Assembly: GCA_049516395.1 (NCBI GenBank)
Contig: JBEKTD010000004.1
Coordinates: forward strand, 62,001 to 126,000
From: Fen-1362 sp049516395
GTDB taxonomy: Bacteria > Planctomycetota > Phycisphaerae > Sedimentisphaerales > Anaerobacaceae
Direction: 5' to 3'
Length of the DNA: 64,000 bases
Part shown: positions 48,611 to 57,084 of the stretch, piece after piece
How positions within the stretch are numbered: position 1 is the stretch's first letter
Layout of the letters: every line of letters begins with the position of its first letter
Translations under genes and position numbers: made by a program
The notes under the pieces: generated by a model
Told to the model about the DNA's origin: nothing
Database searches by the model: none
What the model saw: the letters and a program-made list of their open reading frames with translations, nothing else

Positions 48611-48769
48611 GTAAACTCACCGCCTATTATAATCTCTATTATCGACTCCCTGCAAGCGGTTTTTTAACAAAAATACAGCCTTTCCCTCGCTATGCCTGCT
48701 TTCGAAATGCACAATATAGAATGACCGCTCGGGCTAATGAAGTCGTTGCTGTCTGCTGGTGCTACGATG

Positions 48770-49735
48770 TCAAAAAGATGCCTTCGACTGGAACACCACA
48801 CCAAAATCATAATTTTTGGCAGACGAAGTGTGCAGAATAAGCGGAGTTATGCCCACATTATCCTGCCAAAACTCGGTTTCCTCGCTCGTATCGTATATCG
48901 CTCCAAAAATCATCTGAGAATCCAGATTTTTTGCGGCATAAGTTACATCAACACTCGGCTTGTACGCCGCAGCAATAGGGTCATAGCCCTGGGCCGCAGT
49001 ATCCACGTTGTTATATTGTCCTGCTGCATTAACGGACAAAATATACGTAGAGTCCTGCGGGAAAAAACTGGGATTTGCAATCAAATCCCATGCAGATAAG
49101 GAAGTGCCGTTAAAAACATCGACTTCCGATGTATCGCCTGTATCTCCCGTGCCGCCCCCTAAAAGTGGGACGTTGTGAAGGTAATTTGTGGCAATCTTGT
49201 AAATATTCAGGTCGCCGAGACCGAGCACGCTCGGAGATTTAGGAAGTTTTATATCGCATGTTCCAGTCCCCGAAACTTTTTTGTCAGATTTGTCATAGGC
49301 GAAAACAATAACAACACTGAAACTGCCGATACCTTTTTTCGTTCCGGAAGATACTGTTCCTGTAACTTTTACTGTAATTCCTTTTTCTACCGCCACTGGC
49401 TTTGAAACTTTCGCTCCTTGAAGAACAACGCCTGGGAAAAATGGTTGAGGGTACCACGAGGTTCCCCAGCCATTTAAATCATCTCCGGGATGCGGACGTA
49501 TGGAAACTGCCCCGGCATTCGCTATTACAGAAAGAAAGTGATTATGCTCTGACAAAGAGCCGGGCTCAGAATACATAAGCCGATATTCCGTTCCCGCCGT
49601 GCTGATGACCTTTGCAACCGAATACGGCTTTATTATAGCTGCCGATACATTTTGCCCGAATGCTTGGCTCAAAACAAAAGCTGAAACTGCAAAAACAAGT
49701 AATAACGGGATTCTCCCAGGCACTTTAATATTCAT
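48770..49735 (-). CDS. Secreted protein of unknown function
   Basis: A 321-residue exported protein, starting at ATG 49735 because AAGGAGG lies 7 nt ahead (an earlier in-frame start adds an unlikely segment). A signal peptide covers residues 1-28 or so (cut after VSAA). The rest is Gly/Ser/Thr-rich and beta-strand-like, with KPYSVAKVISTAGTEYRLM and TVSSGTKKGIGSFSVVIVFA. The middle has a Gly/Thr/Asp-rich turn (GGGTGDTGDTSEVD) that looks like a linker between two domains. There is no PEP-CTERM signal or lipobox. Family unknown. The gene stands alone, 160 bp from tRNA-Gly. Confidence 0.75.
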   Translation of the reverse strand: MNIKVPGRIPLLLVFAVSAFVLSQAFGQNVSAAIIKPYSVAKVISTAGTEYRLMYSEPGSLSEHNHFLSVIANAGAVSIRPHPGDDLNGWGTSWYPQPFFPGVVLQGAKVSKPVAVEKGITVKVTGTVSSGTKKGIGSFSVVIVFAYDKSDKKVSGTGTCDIKLPKSPSVLGLGDLNIYKIATNYLHNVPLLGGGTGDTGDTSEVDVFNGTSLSAWDLIANPSFFPQDSTYILSVNAAGQYNNVDTAAQGYDPIAAAYKPSVDVTYAAKNLDSQMIFGAIYDTSEETEFWQDNVGITPLILHTSSAKNYDFGVVFQSKASF

Positions 49736-49934
49736 GATTATCCTCCTTATTAAAAAATTGCTAAAGAACCGCCTCAATTTTTATTAAACCAATTCATTAA
49801 ATTTCTGTCAAGCAAGATATTACAGTGAGGGAGAAGATAGAAGTGTCTGAAACTATATTTGAACGCCCTAATGGCACAGGTTTTAATGCCTTCAAGACGA
49901 TATGGCAGAAATATAACGGAGCAGGAGGGCCCGC

Positions 49935-50189
49935 CTACGCTATCGCTTCGTCGGGTAAAATTCTTTTCCTTAGCGTTGTTTTTCCAGACGATGTCTTCAG
50001 ATATTTTTCAAGACGGCGCGCTGTTTGCTCCGATTTAACTGCGATATACGCTTCCAGAGTCACTGGAAGTCGCCACTTTGTTGAAATTTCCCGATCTGCT
50101 GTATGTTCTTCCATTCGCCTCTTTAGGTCGTTAGTTGAGCCGACATAATATTCCCCATCAGTCATTTTAAGAATATATACATACCACAT
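49935..50189 (-). CDS. GIY-YIG nuclease superfamily protein
   Basis: An 84-residue single-domain nuclease of the YhbQ/UvrC-like GIY-YIG group. MWYVYILKMTDGEYYVGST provides the GIY ... YIG strands (Tyr3/Ile6 and YVGST), NDLKRRMEEHT holds the catalytic Arg, and EKYLKTSSGKTTLRKRI matches the C-terminal end of the family. Members cleave or resolve DNA with a divalent metal and occur both as housekeeping and mobile genes. It lies between a secreted-protein gene and tRNA-Ser and is separated from the tRNA by a degenerate repeat array. Function in the cell is not known. Confidence 0.88.
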   Translation of the reverse strand: MWYVYILKMTDGEYYVGSTNDLKRRMEEHTADREISTKWRLPVTLEAYIAVKSEQTARRLEKYLKTSSGKTTLRKRILPDEAIA

Positions 50190-50209
50190 TTTTCAACCTC
50201 AAAACGACC

Positions 50210-50415
50210 GTATTTTTCATATCGCCGAGCGAATAACGGCCTGTTCTCCGTAGCGACAGCGAAGGATGAAGCGCGGCGAATAACGACTTGCCATTCATAT
50301 CGCGGCGAACAACGGCCGTGTCTTTCGTATCGCCGGGAGAAGAACGGCCTGCTTTTCATATCGCTAAAAGAAGAACGGCCTGCCGTTCGTAGCGCAGCGA
50401 AGAACGGAGCAGGAG
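50210..50415. repeat. Degenerate direct repeat array of about 30-bp units abutting tRNA-Ser
   Basis: Words of the type AACGGCCTGCTTTTCATATC recur: AACGG occurs at 50235, 50311, 50343, 50374 and 50403 and AACGA at 50282, spaced 47, 29, 32, 31 and 29. The last unit runs into the 3' end of tRNA-Ser. Units are too divergent, and the spacers too variable, for a CRISPR. Confidence 0.75.
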
Positions 50416-50491
50416 GGATTCGAACCCCCGATACCGTAAACGGTATAACGGTTTTCAAGACCGTCGCTTTCAGCCGCTCAGCCACTGCTCC
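50405..50491 (-). tRNA. tRNA-Ser (anticodon TGA)
   Basis: An 87-nt class II tRNA on the minus strand: acceptor GGAGCAG / CTGCTCC, D-loop GGCTGAGCGGCTGAAAG, anticodon loop CTTGAAA (anticodon TGA), a long variable arm (TACCGTTTACGGTA) and T-arm GGGGGTTCGAATCCCTC. No CCA encoded. Confidence 0.97.
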
Positions 50492-50560
50492 ATAATACCC
50501 ATATATTATACTCGGCTGTTCATTTTTGCCACTTTTGTTTTCTTACTTAAAGTTTACCTG

Positions 50561-50590
50561 TTGCCGAGCCCTGTCATTGGCCGGTAGAAT
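50561..50590 (+). promoter_or_regulatory. Possible promoter of the glucuronoyl esterase gene
   Basis: TTGCCG (50561-50566), 18-bp spacer, TAGAAT (50585-50590), 60 bp before the ATG at 50651. Confidence 0.4.
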
Positions 50591-50650
50591 GATATTAAGC
50601 TGGGTTTGAAGACGTAACGAAACTCTTAGCGGCCTGAAAGGAATCTAATT

Positions 50651-51886
50651 ATGAAATTGTCGCTCTTGCTCATAATCATCGTATGTTTGCTAATAGTTTT
50701 CTTGTGCAATTTAGTTTATGCAGCGGCGACTCCGCTCGGTTACCCACCGGGATTATACGACGAGGGAAACGTCCCTAAATTTATCCTGCCAGACCCGCTG
50801 GTTATGCTCAACGGCGACAAGGTTAGTGATGTTAATACCTGGAAAGTTAAACGCAGGCCGGAAATCCTCAGATTATTCGAAACCAACGTATATGGCCGCA
50901 ATGTTGTTGGCAGGCCGGCTGGTATGACTTGGAAAGTCACCGCGGAAAACCGCTCCGATATGAATGGCCTCGCCATTACCAAAACAGTAACAATATATTT
51001 CACGGGCAAAGATAATGGCCCGAAAATGGATGTTAATATCGTTTTACCCGCCAGTGCAGCTCAAAAACCAGTTCCATTAATAGCCATTGTGGAATGGGCT
51101 CCTAAAAAGCAGTTGCTTCTGGACCATGGCTATGGTCTGGCGACCTTCAATGCCGCGCAGATAGAGCCGGATATAAAAATTGGTTCTTATGAGAGAAGTA
51201 TCCGTAAATTTTTTGCTAAACCCGACCAGAACCAGCCCGGCCCCGACCTGTCCTCCGCAGCGCAAACGAAGGGGGACGAGTGGGGCGCTATCGGCGCCTG
51301 GGCCTGGGGTTTGAGCAGGGCTATGGATTACATTGTTACCGACAAAGACATCGACGCCAACAAGGTCTGTGTTGCGGGCTTTTCCCGCTTTGGTAAAGTC
51401 GCAATGTGGGCGGGCGCTCAGGATGAGCGTTTCGCAATCGTTTTCTCCGGAGAATCCGGCTGCGGCGGTGCGGTCATTGTGCGTCGCGGCTTCGGCGAAA
51501 CCGTAAAATCAATAAATGGTTACGCGCCGCACTGGTTCTGCCAAAATTTCAAAACCTATAACAGCCGCGTCAATGACCTTCCCGTTGACTGGCATATGCT
51601 CGTTGCCCTGATGGCTCCTCGCCCCGTCTATATCGGGACCGCCGAAAAAGACCTGTGGGGCGACCCTCGCGGCTCGTTCCTCTCCGCCAAATACGCTGAG
51701 CCGGTCTATCAATTGTTTGGTGAAAAAGGTCTTGGTGTGGAAGATATGCCCCCGGTTGAAACGCCCGTTGGTGATTTCATCGGATATCACAATCGCAAAG
51801 GCACTCATGGTTTGAACGATTATGACTGGCAGCAATTCTTCAAATTCGCCGACCGACACCTCGGAATCGAAACGATTAAAGAATAA
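50651..51886 (+). CDS. Glucuronoyl methylesterase-like alpha/beta hydrolase (CE15 family)
   Basis: A 411-residue exported enzyme. Residues 1-26 are a signal peptide. The catalytic serine lies in CVAGFSRFGKVAMWAG (near residue 246); bacterial CE15 members have G-x-S-R-x-G-K here. SGESGCGGA and the acid-bearing APRPVYIGTAEKDLW follow, and the catalytic His is in KGTHGLNDYDW (near 395). CE15 enzymes cleave the ester between lignin alcohols and 4-O-methyl-glucuronic acid on xylan, releasing bound hemicellulose. The length is close to that of other CE15 members. No other carbohydrate-active gene is adjacent, so it is a stand-alone enzyme. The family call is good; the substrate is inferred. Confidence 0.85.
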   Translation: MKLSLLLIIIVCLLIVFLCNLVYAAATPLGYPPGLYDEGNVPKFILPDPLVMLNGDKVSDVNTWKVKRRPEILRLFETNVYGRNVVGRPAGMTWKVTAENRSDMNGLAITKTVTIYFTGKDNGPKMDVNIVLPASAAQKPVPLIAIVEWAPKKQLLLDHGYGLATFNAAQIEPDIKIGSYERSIRKFFAKPDQNQPGPDLSSAAQTKGDEWGAIGAWAWGLSRAMDYIVTDKDIDANKVCVAGFSRFGKVAMWAGAQDERFAIVFSGESGCGGAVIVRRGFGETVKSINGYAPHWFCQNFKTYNSRVNDLPVDWHMLVALMAPRPVYIGTAEKDLWGDPRGSFLSAKYAEPVYQLFGEKGLGVEDMPPVETPVGDFIGYHNRKGTHGLNDYDWQQFFKFADRHLGIETIKE

Positions 51887-52212
51887 CCCTTATTTTACGC
51901 CTTGTTCATATAAACAATTGTTTCTTAGCGGCGGTTTTCGCGAATAATTTTTTAATATTTTTTCAGATTTTACGAACCCTCGAAACAGCCCCTCGTATAA
52001 GTATCAGAAAAAAAAGAATTCATCACTCTCCTCCTTAAAAGAAGACATATGAGGAAGGACGGCGAAAGCGAGATTAACGCCGTTCTTCCTCGTTTTCATT
52101 TCTACCTTGGCTGTTTTGCGCCGGATATCGGCCATTTAACCCCTTCGCAGGGGGGGCCGGGTTGCTTTCATTACTTGAATTACGGCAGGGATACGGTTAA
52201 AATTACTGCTTC
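51887..52212. other. Gap of 326 bp between the esterase and the histidine kinase
   Basis: No gene. AT-rich DNA with A and T runs (51930-52015) and a strong hairpin with T-run at 52051-52100. A canonical sigma-54 promoter was looked for and not found. Confidence 0.6.
52051..52100 (+). terminator. Strong terminator hairpin upstream of the histidine kinase
   Basis: GAGGAAGGACGGCG (52051-52064) pairs with CGCCGTTCTTCCTC (52078-52091), 14 bp with one G-T pair, followed by GTTTTCATTTC. It lies 165 bp after the esterase stop, which could mark an untranslated region or a small RNA. Confidence 0.75.
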
Positions 52213-52983
52213 ATGAAGAATTCACCTGAACAATCTGAGTCGGTTAATCGTTGTGGCGCCAAAACCGAAGGGCTTGGCCTGAGCGAAGTCGAAGGTTTGG
52301 GCCGACTGCTTGGTGTTATCGCCCACGAAATCAAAAACCCGCTCTCCACCATCAAAGTGAATCTTCGGCTGGTAGATGAAGAGCTCCACGCCGGCCCGGC
52401 GGGCGATATCGACCAGCGTCTGGCGCGGGCACGCAGAAAATTAGCCGTAATCGACAAGGAAACCACCCGGCTCGAACAAATCCTCGATAGTTTTCTCCGT
52501 TACGCGGACCGCACACAGCCGCGTCTTTTGGCGGCTGACCTGAATCCCGTCATCGACGACATAATCGATTTTTATCTCCCGCAGGCAGCCGTGCATTCTA
52601 TAACTTTGCGAAAGTCCCTTCACAACGGGCCGCTGGTTTCTCTCATAGATGCCGGTATGCTCAAACAGGCGGTTCTCAACCTGCTCATAAATGCCCAGCA
52701 GGCCATCGGCGGCGAAGGCGAGGTTATGGTGCGGACGGCTGCCGACGGGCAATACGCTCAAATCCAGATTAGCGACACAGGCAAAGGAATTCCTGCCGAA
52801 CGGCTTAGCCATTTGTTCGAGCCGTATCAATCCTCAAGACCCGACGGCACAGGTTTGGGGCTTGCGACCGTTAAAAAAATTATCGACGCCAATAAAGGGA
52901 CAATTACTGTCGTCAGTGAGCCGGGGAAAGGGACGGCTTTCACAATCAAGCTGCCGCTTGCCCCGCCGGAGGACAAGCGATGA
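52213..52983 (+). CDS. Cytoplasmic sensor histidine kinase
   Basis: A 256-residue soluble histidine kinase with no membrane segment or obvious sensor domain. The HisKA motif LLGVIAHEIKNPLSTIKVN (phospho-accepting His near residue 38) is followed by a HATPase domain with the N box NLLINAQQAI, G1 DTGKGIPAERL, F box LFEPYQSS and G2 GTGLGLATVKKI. The N-terminal 30 residues contain EGLGLSEVEGLG, encoded by a CCTGAGCGAAGTCGAAGG repeat. It overlaps the response regulator by 4 bp (ATGA), so the two form one transcript. The pair is NtrB/NtrC-like in layout. The signal is unknown and may come through partner proteins. Confidence 0.93.
   Translation: MKNSPEQSESVNRCGAKTEGLGLSEVEGLGRLLGVIAHEIKNPLSTIKVNLRLVDEELHAGPAGDIDQRLARARRKLAVIDKETTRLEQILDSFLRYADRTQPRLLAADLNPVIDDIIDFYLPQAAVHSITLRKSLHNGPLVSLIDAGMLKQAVLNLLINAQQAIGGEGEVMVRTAADGQYAQIQISDTGKGIPAERLSHLFEPYQSSRPDGTGLGLATVKKIIDANKGTITVVSEPGKGTAFTIKLPLAPPEDKR
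52278..52295. repeat. CCTGAGCGAAGTCGAAGG repeat in the kinase N-terminus
   Basis: Differs by one base from the complement of 61335-61352, which lies in a hairpin between apgM and lysC; a variant also ends proA. In frame it encodes LSEVEG. Confidence 0.7.
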
Positions 52984-54335
52984 TTAAAGACGCCGTTGTC
53001 CTTGTTGTTGATGACGAGAGAGACCACGCCGATGGTATGGCTGAAGCGCTGCGTAAATGCTGCGATAAAGCAATCCCCGTTTATACGGGCAGGGACGCAC
53101 TCGAAATCATACGAAGCCAGGATATCGACGTTGTAGTTACCGACCTCAAGCTCGGTGGCGATATCGACGGCCTTGATATACTGCAGGAAGCGAAAAAAAT
53201 CGGCCGGACGGAAGTCATACTCATCACCGCATACGCAACCATCGAAACCTGCAAAGACGCGATAAGACAAGGCGCTTATGATTACTTAGTCAAACCGATA
53301 AATATCGACCAGCTTCGTTCGCTCGTCGAGCAGGCCGCTCGTCAGGCAACCCGTGCCAAACACAATGAATCAAATCGTACCGGGCACGAGGATGAATTCA
53401 GGTTCGATGGCATTCCAGGCAGCAATCGCCAGGTGGCTGGAATTTTCGAGGTCATTCGACGCGTCGCCCCCACCAATATCTCCGTTTTAATCCAGGGCGA
53501 ATCCGGAACAGGCAAGGAATTGCTCGCCCGCGCCATTCACGACAATTCCAAACGCTGGAACAAGCCGTTCAGGCCCATAAATTGCGCCGGACTTACCGAA
53601 ACGCTTCTCGAAAGCGAGCTCTTCGGCCACATCAAAGGCGCTTTCACCGGCGCGGCCTCGGACCATAAGGGGCTTTTTGAAATCGCCGACAAGGGCACGC
53701 TGTTCTTGGATGAAATTGGTGATATGCCCCTGAATATGCAGGCAAAATTATTGCGGGTTATCGAAGACGGCATAGTGATTCCCGTTGGCTCGCACAAGCC
53801 GATAGTTGTTGACGTGCGAATCATCAGCGCGACAAATCATGACCTCACCGGATTAATCGAGGAGAAGAGATTCAGGCAGGACCTTTATTTCAGAATCAAG
53901 GGCGTCAGCGTTTCGGTTCCTCCTCTGCGCCAGCGACGTGAAGATATCCCGCTGTTTGTCGATTTCTTCATAAAACAAACCGCCGCGGAGACCGGCTCCA
54001 AGGTTACGGGTATAACCGATGCGGCGATGAACGTCCTCACCGGCTACGAATGGCCCGGCAATATCCGCCAGCTTCGCAACGTAATCAGGACTGTGGTTGT
54101 TATGTGCGACCGTGATAAAATCGACGTGCATGACCTGCCTCCCGAAATTAATCGCATCCGCCAGCTCACGGCGGGCCAGTCGAAATCCTCAGGCGATATG
54201 CCGCTGGATGAAATAGAAAAACAGGCGATTATCGATATGCTTGCCAAAACGGGCAACAACCGCGAAAAAGCCGCGAAACTTCTTGGCATTGGCGAGCGCA
54301 CCCTCTACCGCAAAATAAAAGAATACAATCTCTAA
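52980..54335 (+). CDS. Sigma-54-dependent response regulator (NtrC family)
   Basis: A 451-residue activator. The receiver domain (1-120) has DDERD, the phospho-accepting Asp in DIDVVVTDLKLGG (near 55) and a Lys in YLVKPIN. The AAA+ domain has Walker A GESGTGKE (near 177), the sigma-54-contacting loop GAFTGA (near 222), Walker B LFLDEIGD and the R-finger region FRQDLYFRIKG. A C-terminal Fis-type helix-turn-helix ends it (NREKAAKLLGIGERTLYRKI). Coupled by ATGA overlap to the histidine kinase. It activates sigma-54 promoters on phosphorylation; no such promoter is identified here. Confidence 0.96.
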   Translation: MIKDAVVLVVDDERDHADGMAEALRKCCDKAIPVYTGRDALEIIRSQDIDVVVTDLKLGGDIDGLDILQEAKKIGRTEVILITAYATIETCKDAIRQGAYDYLVKPINIDQLRSLVEQAARQATRAKHNESNRTGHEDEFRFDGIPGSNRQVAGIFEVIRRVAPTNISVLIQGESGTGKELLARAIHDNSKRWNKPFRPINCAGLTETLLESELFGHIKGAFTGAASDHKGLFEIADKGTLFLDEIGDMPLNMQAKLLRVIEDGIVIPVGSHKPIVVDVRIISATNHDLTGLIEEKRFRQDLYFRIKGVSVSVPPLRQRREDIPLFVDFFIKQTAAETGSKVTGITDAAMNVLTGYEWPGNIRQLRNVIRTVVVMCDRDKIDVHDLPPEINRIRQLTAGQSKSSGDMPLDEIEKQAIIDMLAKTGNNREKAAKLLGIGERTLYRKIKEYNL

Positions 54336-54369
54336 TCGCTTCTGATGATTTAACGGGTCTTCGGGTTTT

Positions 54370-55083
54370 TTATCCGCCGACCTGGACGACGTGTCCGCCG
54401 GTTAGCCAGAAACGCCCCGGTTTTTTGCCGAAGTAAACCAGTTGCTCATAGCCGCGAGCGTTGTAAACGCGGTCCGGTTCCCCCATCGCCTCTATAAGCT
54501 CCGCTTTTGTTGCCCCTTTGAGTTTTGTCGCTTCGACTCGGCTTGAGTCAGCCGATGCCGATTTGGGGGACGCAGCAGCAGCGGACGTAACGGCCTGCGG
54601 ATTTAATTTCCCGTTTCCCGTCGTCAGCTCTATATTGCGATTTAGCAATGCCTCCATATCAGTTTTCAATTTTGTTATCTGCGAGCCGGCAAGATTCAAC
54701 TGCTCCCGCAGCGACTGGTTCTCGGCTTCCAGCTTGCCTTGCTGTGTTCCTGTTGCGCTTATATCCAGAGCCAGCCACACGACTAATACGGCAGCTATAA
54801 CAAAGAGTATTCCCGTCAGCAGCGACACAAGCTGCCATTTCTTCTGCGCGAGATGCGTTCTTTCTGCCGAGGCCCCCGTATTCGACAAAAGGCCATGCAA
54901 TAATTTTTCGCGCGATTCTTCGGGCTTGCTTGCAGGCGTTTTTTTCATCGGCTCAACAGCAGTTTTCCCGGCTTCCGATGGCAATACGTCCAAATGCAGC
55001 GTCGCTTTGGGATTGAACGTCTGGTACTGCTTGTTATCTACCGTCTGTTCTGCAAAACTCGTGTTTTTGGTTTGATTTTCCAT
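54370..55083 (-). CDS. Membrane protein with coiled coil and BamE-like C-terminal domain
   Basis: A 237-residue bitopic protein. A soluble N-terminal stretch (to about residue 80, with EESREKLLHGLL) precedes one membrane helix (about 85-107, LVSLLTGILFVIAAVLVVWL). A coiled coil follows (QQGKLEAENQSLREQLNLA) and then a small C-terminal domain (about 185-237) with KGATKAELIEAMGEPDRVYN and GYEQLVYFGKKPGRFWLTGG. The motif G-x-T-K-x-E-L-x-x-x-x-G-x-P-D resembles the BamE/SmpA fold, which binds outer-membrane proteins and lipids, though the topology here differs from that lipoprotein. It stands alone on the opposite strand from the two-component genes. Function inferred only. Confidence 0.7.
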   Translation of the reverse strand: MENQTKNTSFAEQTVDNKQYQTFNPKATLHLDVLPSEAGKTAVEPMKKTPASKPEESREKLLHGLLSNTGASAERTHLAQKKWQLVSLLTGILFVIAAVLVVWLALDISATGTQQGKLEAENQSLREQLNLAGSQITKLKTDMEALLNRNIELTTGNGKLNPQAVTSAAAASPKSASADSSRVEATKLKGATKAELIEAMGEPDRVYNARGYEQLVYFGKKPGRFWLTGGHVVQVGG

Positions 55084-55193
55084 AATCTTATTCCTTTATC
55101 CGTATCCGCCCCGGCGGAGAAATTCGCGGTTCTATCAGTTTCTTCGGCCTTTTGACCTGTTTTTCTTTATTGTGAAAGTTTCCGCTTCCGTGG

Positions 55194-55796
55194 TTAAATA
55201 ATCTGTGTAATCTGTGGTTCAGGGAAGTTCAGTTTTGCAAACTCGCCGAAGTATTTCTTCGCTGCCGCGTCGTAAACTTTCGCTGCGTCAATCTCATTGT
55301 CAAAACCGCCTAACCATAAACTTTTACCCTTGTAATATATTCGAGCAACCCACTTTCTTTTTTGTTTCTCGTAATAAACCCCGTAATATCGCGATGTGCA
55401 TTTTGATTTATCCCTTCGCCGGTTGCAGTTATTTTGTGAATATGTCGCCAGACGTATATTTCCCCTGCAATTGTCCAGACCGTTTCCGTTCCTGTGGTCA
55501 ACCAGAAGTCCCTTTGGCGCCTTCAAAATCTCTCTGTGTAAATACACCATCCTTGTCCGTTTGGGTTCGATTTTGGCGTCTCGAACAGCGTATAAATTAC
55601 ATCCGTTCCCGAAAAGACGCCAATTGAATTCCCGGAAGTGATAGTAATCTTCCTGGTCCAGAATCGTCCATTCTCCTTCCCCTAAATAAATCCTCCGATA
55701 CGCGTAACCATACTTCCACTTTAGATATGCCGTCACCGGCCAAACGAAAACAAAATCGAGCCAGGCGGGAATTGTTATTGTTAGTTTCGCAGACAT
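55194..55796 (-). CDS. HNH endonuclease with AP2/ERF-type DNA-binding domain
   Basis: A 200-residue protein. Residues 35-80 hold an N-terminal domain with LDQEDYYHFREFNWRL. The HNH motif is LVDHRNGNGLDNCRGNIRL (His near 98, Asn 102-107, with a final Asn-x-x-x-N pattern). Residues 130-195 form an AP2-like domain (SRYYGVYYEKQKRKWVARI, then GGFDNEIDAAKVYDAAA). This combination is typical of phage and mobile homing-type endonucleases that spread themselves. The end of the protein, PEPQITQII, is encoded by ACAGATTACACAGATTA repeat sequence, so the C-terminus looks altered by an inserted repeat. Confidence 0.92.
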   Translation of the reverse strand: MSAKLTITIPAWLDFVFVWPVTAYLKWKYGYAYRRIYLGEGEWTILDQEDYYHFREFNWRLFGNGCNLYAVRDAKIEPKRTRMVYLHREILKAPKGLLVDHRNGNGLDNCRGNIRLATYSQNNCNRRRDKSKCTSRYYGVYYEKQKRKWVARIYYKGKSLWLGGFDNEIDAAKVYDAAAKKYFGEFAKLNFPEPQITQII

Positions 55797-56371
55797 ACTT
55801 CAATCCTCCAATCTCTTTTGCCACAGAGATATTTTTTTAGCCACAGAGGGCACAGAGTTTTTCTGGTTTAATTAAAATACGAAATGGAACTTCTGTTCCT
55901 GATGCCTTGCCCTCCCGGGGCGAAATGCTTGTCGGAGCGAAGCGGAGATCCCCGCATGCCTTTGGCGGGGACCCAACTTCCTTGCGCCTATCTCACCGTC
56001 GCCTCTGGCGATGGCGGACTTCTGCGCTACTACTGCGGCTGACTGCCGCTCTTCTTCGAGTCACGAGTCGCGAGCGACGAGTCCCGGCTCTTCGCACGCC
56101 CTCTATATATAAGGTGAAATTTGGGGCATTTTAAGGACTTACAAAACACGATTTTTTGGCCGAAAGTTGATAAGTCCTTTTGCCGCAAGGAGTAAAAAAA
56201 TATTTAGAAAACCTCCATATTTTTTTGTCAATATAGGTAACTTGTGAATAAGACCTCAGACCACAGACAAAAAGCAGAAGTTAGAAATAAGAATGGGGAA
56301 GGCGGAAAGAAAAATGGCCGGAGTTAATCGCGAGGCAAGGAAAAAGGTTGCTGGCCCCATTGTTCCTCTTT
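55797..56371. other. Gap of 575 bp with mixed repeats
   Basis: No credible gene. It contains CACAGAG-family units (55819-55860), a GATCCCCGC / GCGGGGA hairpin-like pair (55949-55976), a CGAGTCACGAG block (56055-56085) and an AT-rich run. The frame of 105 codons at 56293-56610 overlaps the Nmad2-like gene on the other strand and is not supported. Confidence 0.6.
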
Positions 56372-56968
56372 TCAGCAAGGTCTATGGCTCAATTTGCCCC
56401 TTGCTAGATTGCCTGTTGAACTTTGACGGCATTTTCCTGGGCATTTACTTTCTTTATCTGTGCAGGGCTTACAGGGAGTACCATGAGTGCCAATTTTATA
56501 TCTATCTGAAAACCATGTGCACAGTTTTTCAAGATGCTTCAAAGGATAATCTTTTCGATATCCTCGTCCTTTTTTTTCAAGATTTTCCTGAAGAACACCA
56601 GGAAGTTTAGAGATATCAATAGCATTCTTACCAAAGTAATAAAACTTTTTTGACACTAAGGCAAATTTGTTTCCTTTAGAATCATCTCGACAGTCCTCTC
56701 TGCCAATAAACCGCTTATCTGATAGATAGCTTTTAAAAGGCAATTTCTCATCGACACACATTAGATAAATAATCTTCTTGTTACCTGCACTCTGCTTGCT
56801 TTCACCACCAGTTCCAAGAATCCAGTCGCCTTTTTTAGCAAGTTCAACAATATTACGGCGTTTACTGTTATCCTGAAATTTACAATGTACTAAAGTGCAA
56901 TAACCGCCCCAAGGATTCGGGGCTTTACCAGTGTCATGGTCAACGACATATGAATATAGTAACGGCAC
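56372..56968 (-). CDS. Nucleotide-modification-associated domain 2 (Nmad2)-like protein
   Basis: A 198-residue protein (GTG start at 56968). The N-terminal 60 residues match the Nmad2 pattern: LLYSYVVDHDTGKAPNPWGG, YCTLVHCK and, later, KKGDWILGTGG, with DxG, APNPWGGxCTL and GDWxxGTG in the usual order. Nmad2 was described in phage and bacterial gene neighbourhoods linked to DNA base hypermodification. The C-terminal part has six cysteines (CKPCTDKESKCPGKC), a possible metal-binding knot. AT-rich, with no strong ribosome binding site. It lies between the HNH/AP2 nuclease gene and the TPR gene and suggests mobile or phage-derived origin; no partner modification enzyme is visible. Confidence 0.7.
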   Translation of the reverse strand: MPLLYSYVVDHDTGKAPNPWGGYCTLVHCKFQDNSKRRNIVELAKKGDWILGTGGESKQSAGNKKIIYLMCVDEKLPFKSYLSDKRFIGREDCRDDSKGNKFALVSKKFYYFGKNAIDISKLPGVLQENLEKKGRGYRKDYPLKHLEKLCTWFSDRYKIGTHGTPCKPCTDKESKCPGKCRQSSTGNLARGKLSHRPC

Positions 56969-57084
56969 TTAGAGAACACCTAACAACAATTGTATAGTCT
57001 GTATAAAACGCATTACAAAACCGCTATCACAACTTTCGGCCTTTTCACGCTATATATTCTGTTTCCATTGTCCTGAGGCATTGC

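Noticed and set aside
50210..50415. CRISPR array next to tRNA-Ser
   Set aside because: The units diverge too much and have no constant-length spacers; no cas gene is in the window.
50162..50485. A 107-codon frame on the minus strand across tRNA-Ser
   Set aside because: It translates the tRNA-Ser gene and the adjacent degenerate repeat array; the start of the frame is simply the tRNA sequence read as protein.
52100..52212. Sigma-54 promoter before the histidine kinase
   Set aside because: No GG-N10-GC arrangement is present; the nearest GG and GC (TTGGCTGTTTTGCG) are only 7 bp apart.
56293..56610. A 105-codon frame on the plus strand
   Set aside because: Overlaps the Nmad2-like gene on the other strand over most of its length; its composition is that of an antisense reading.
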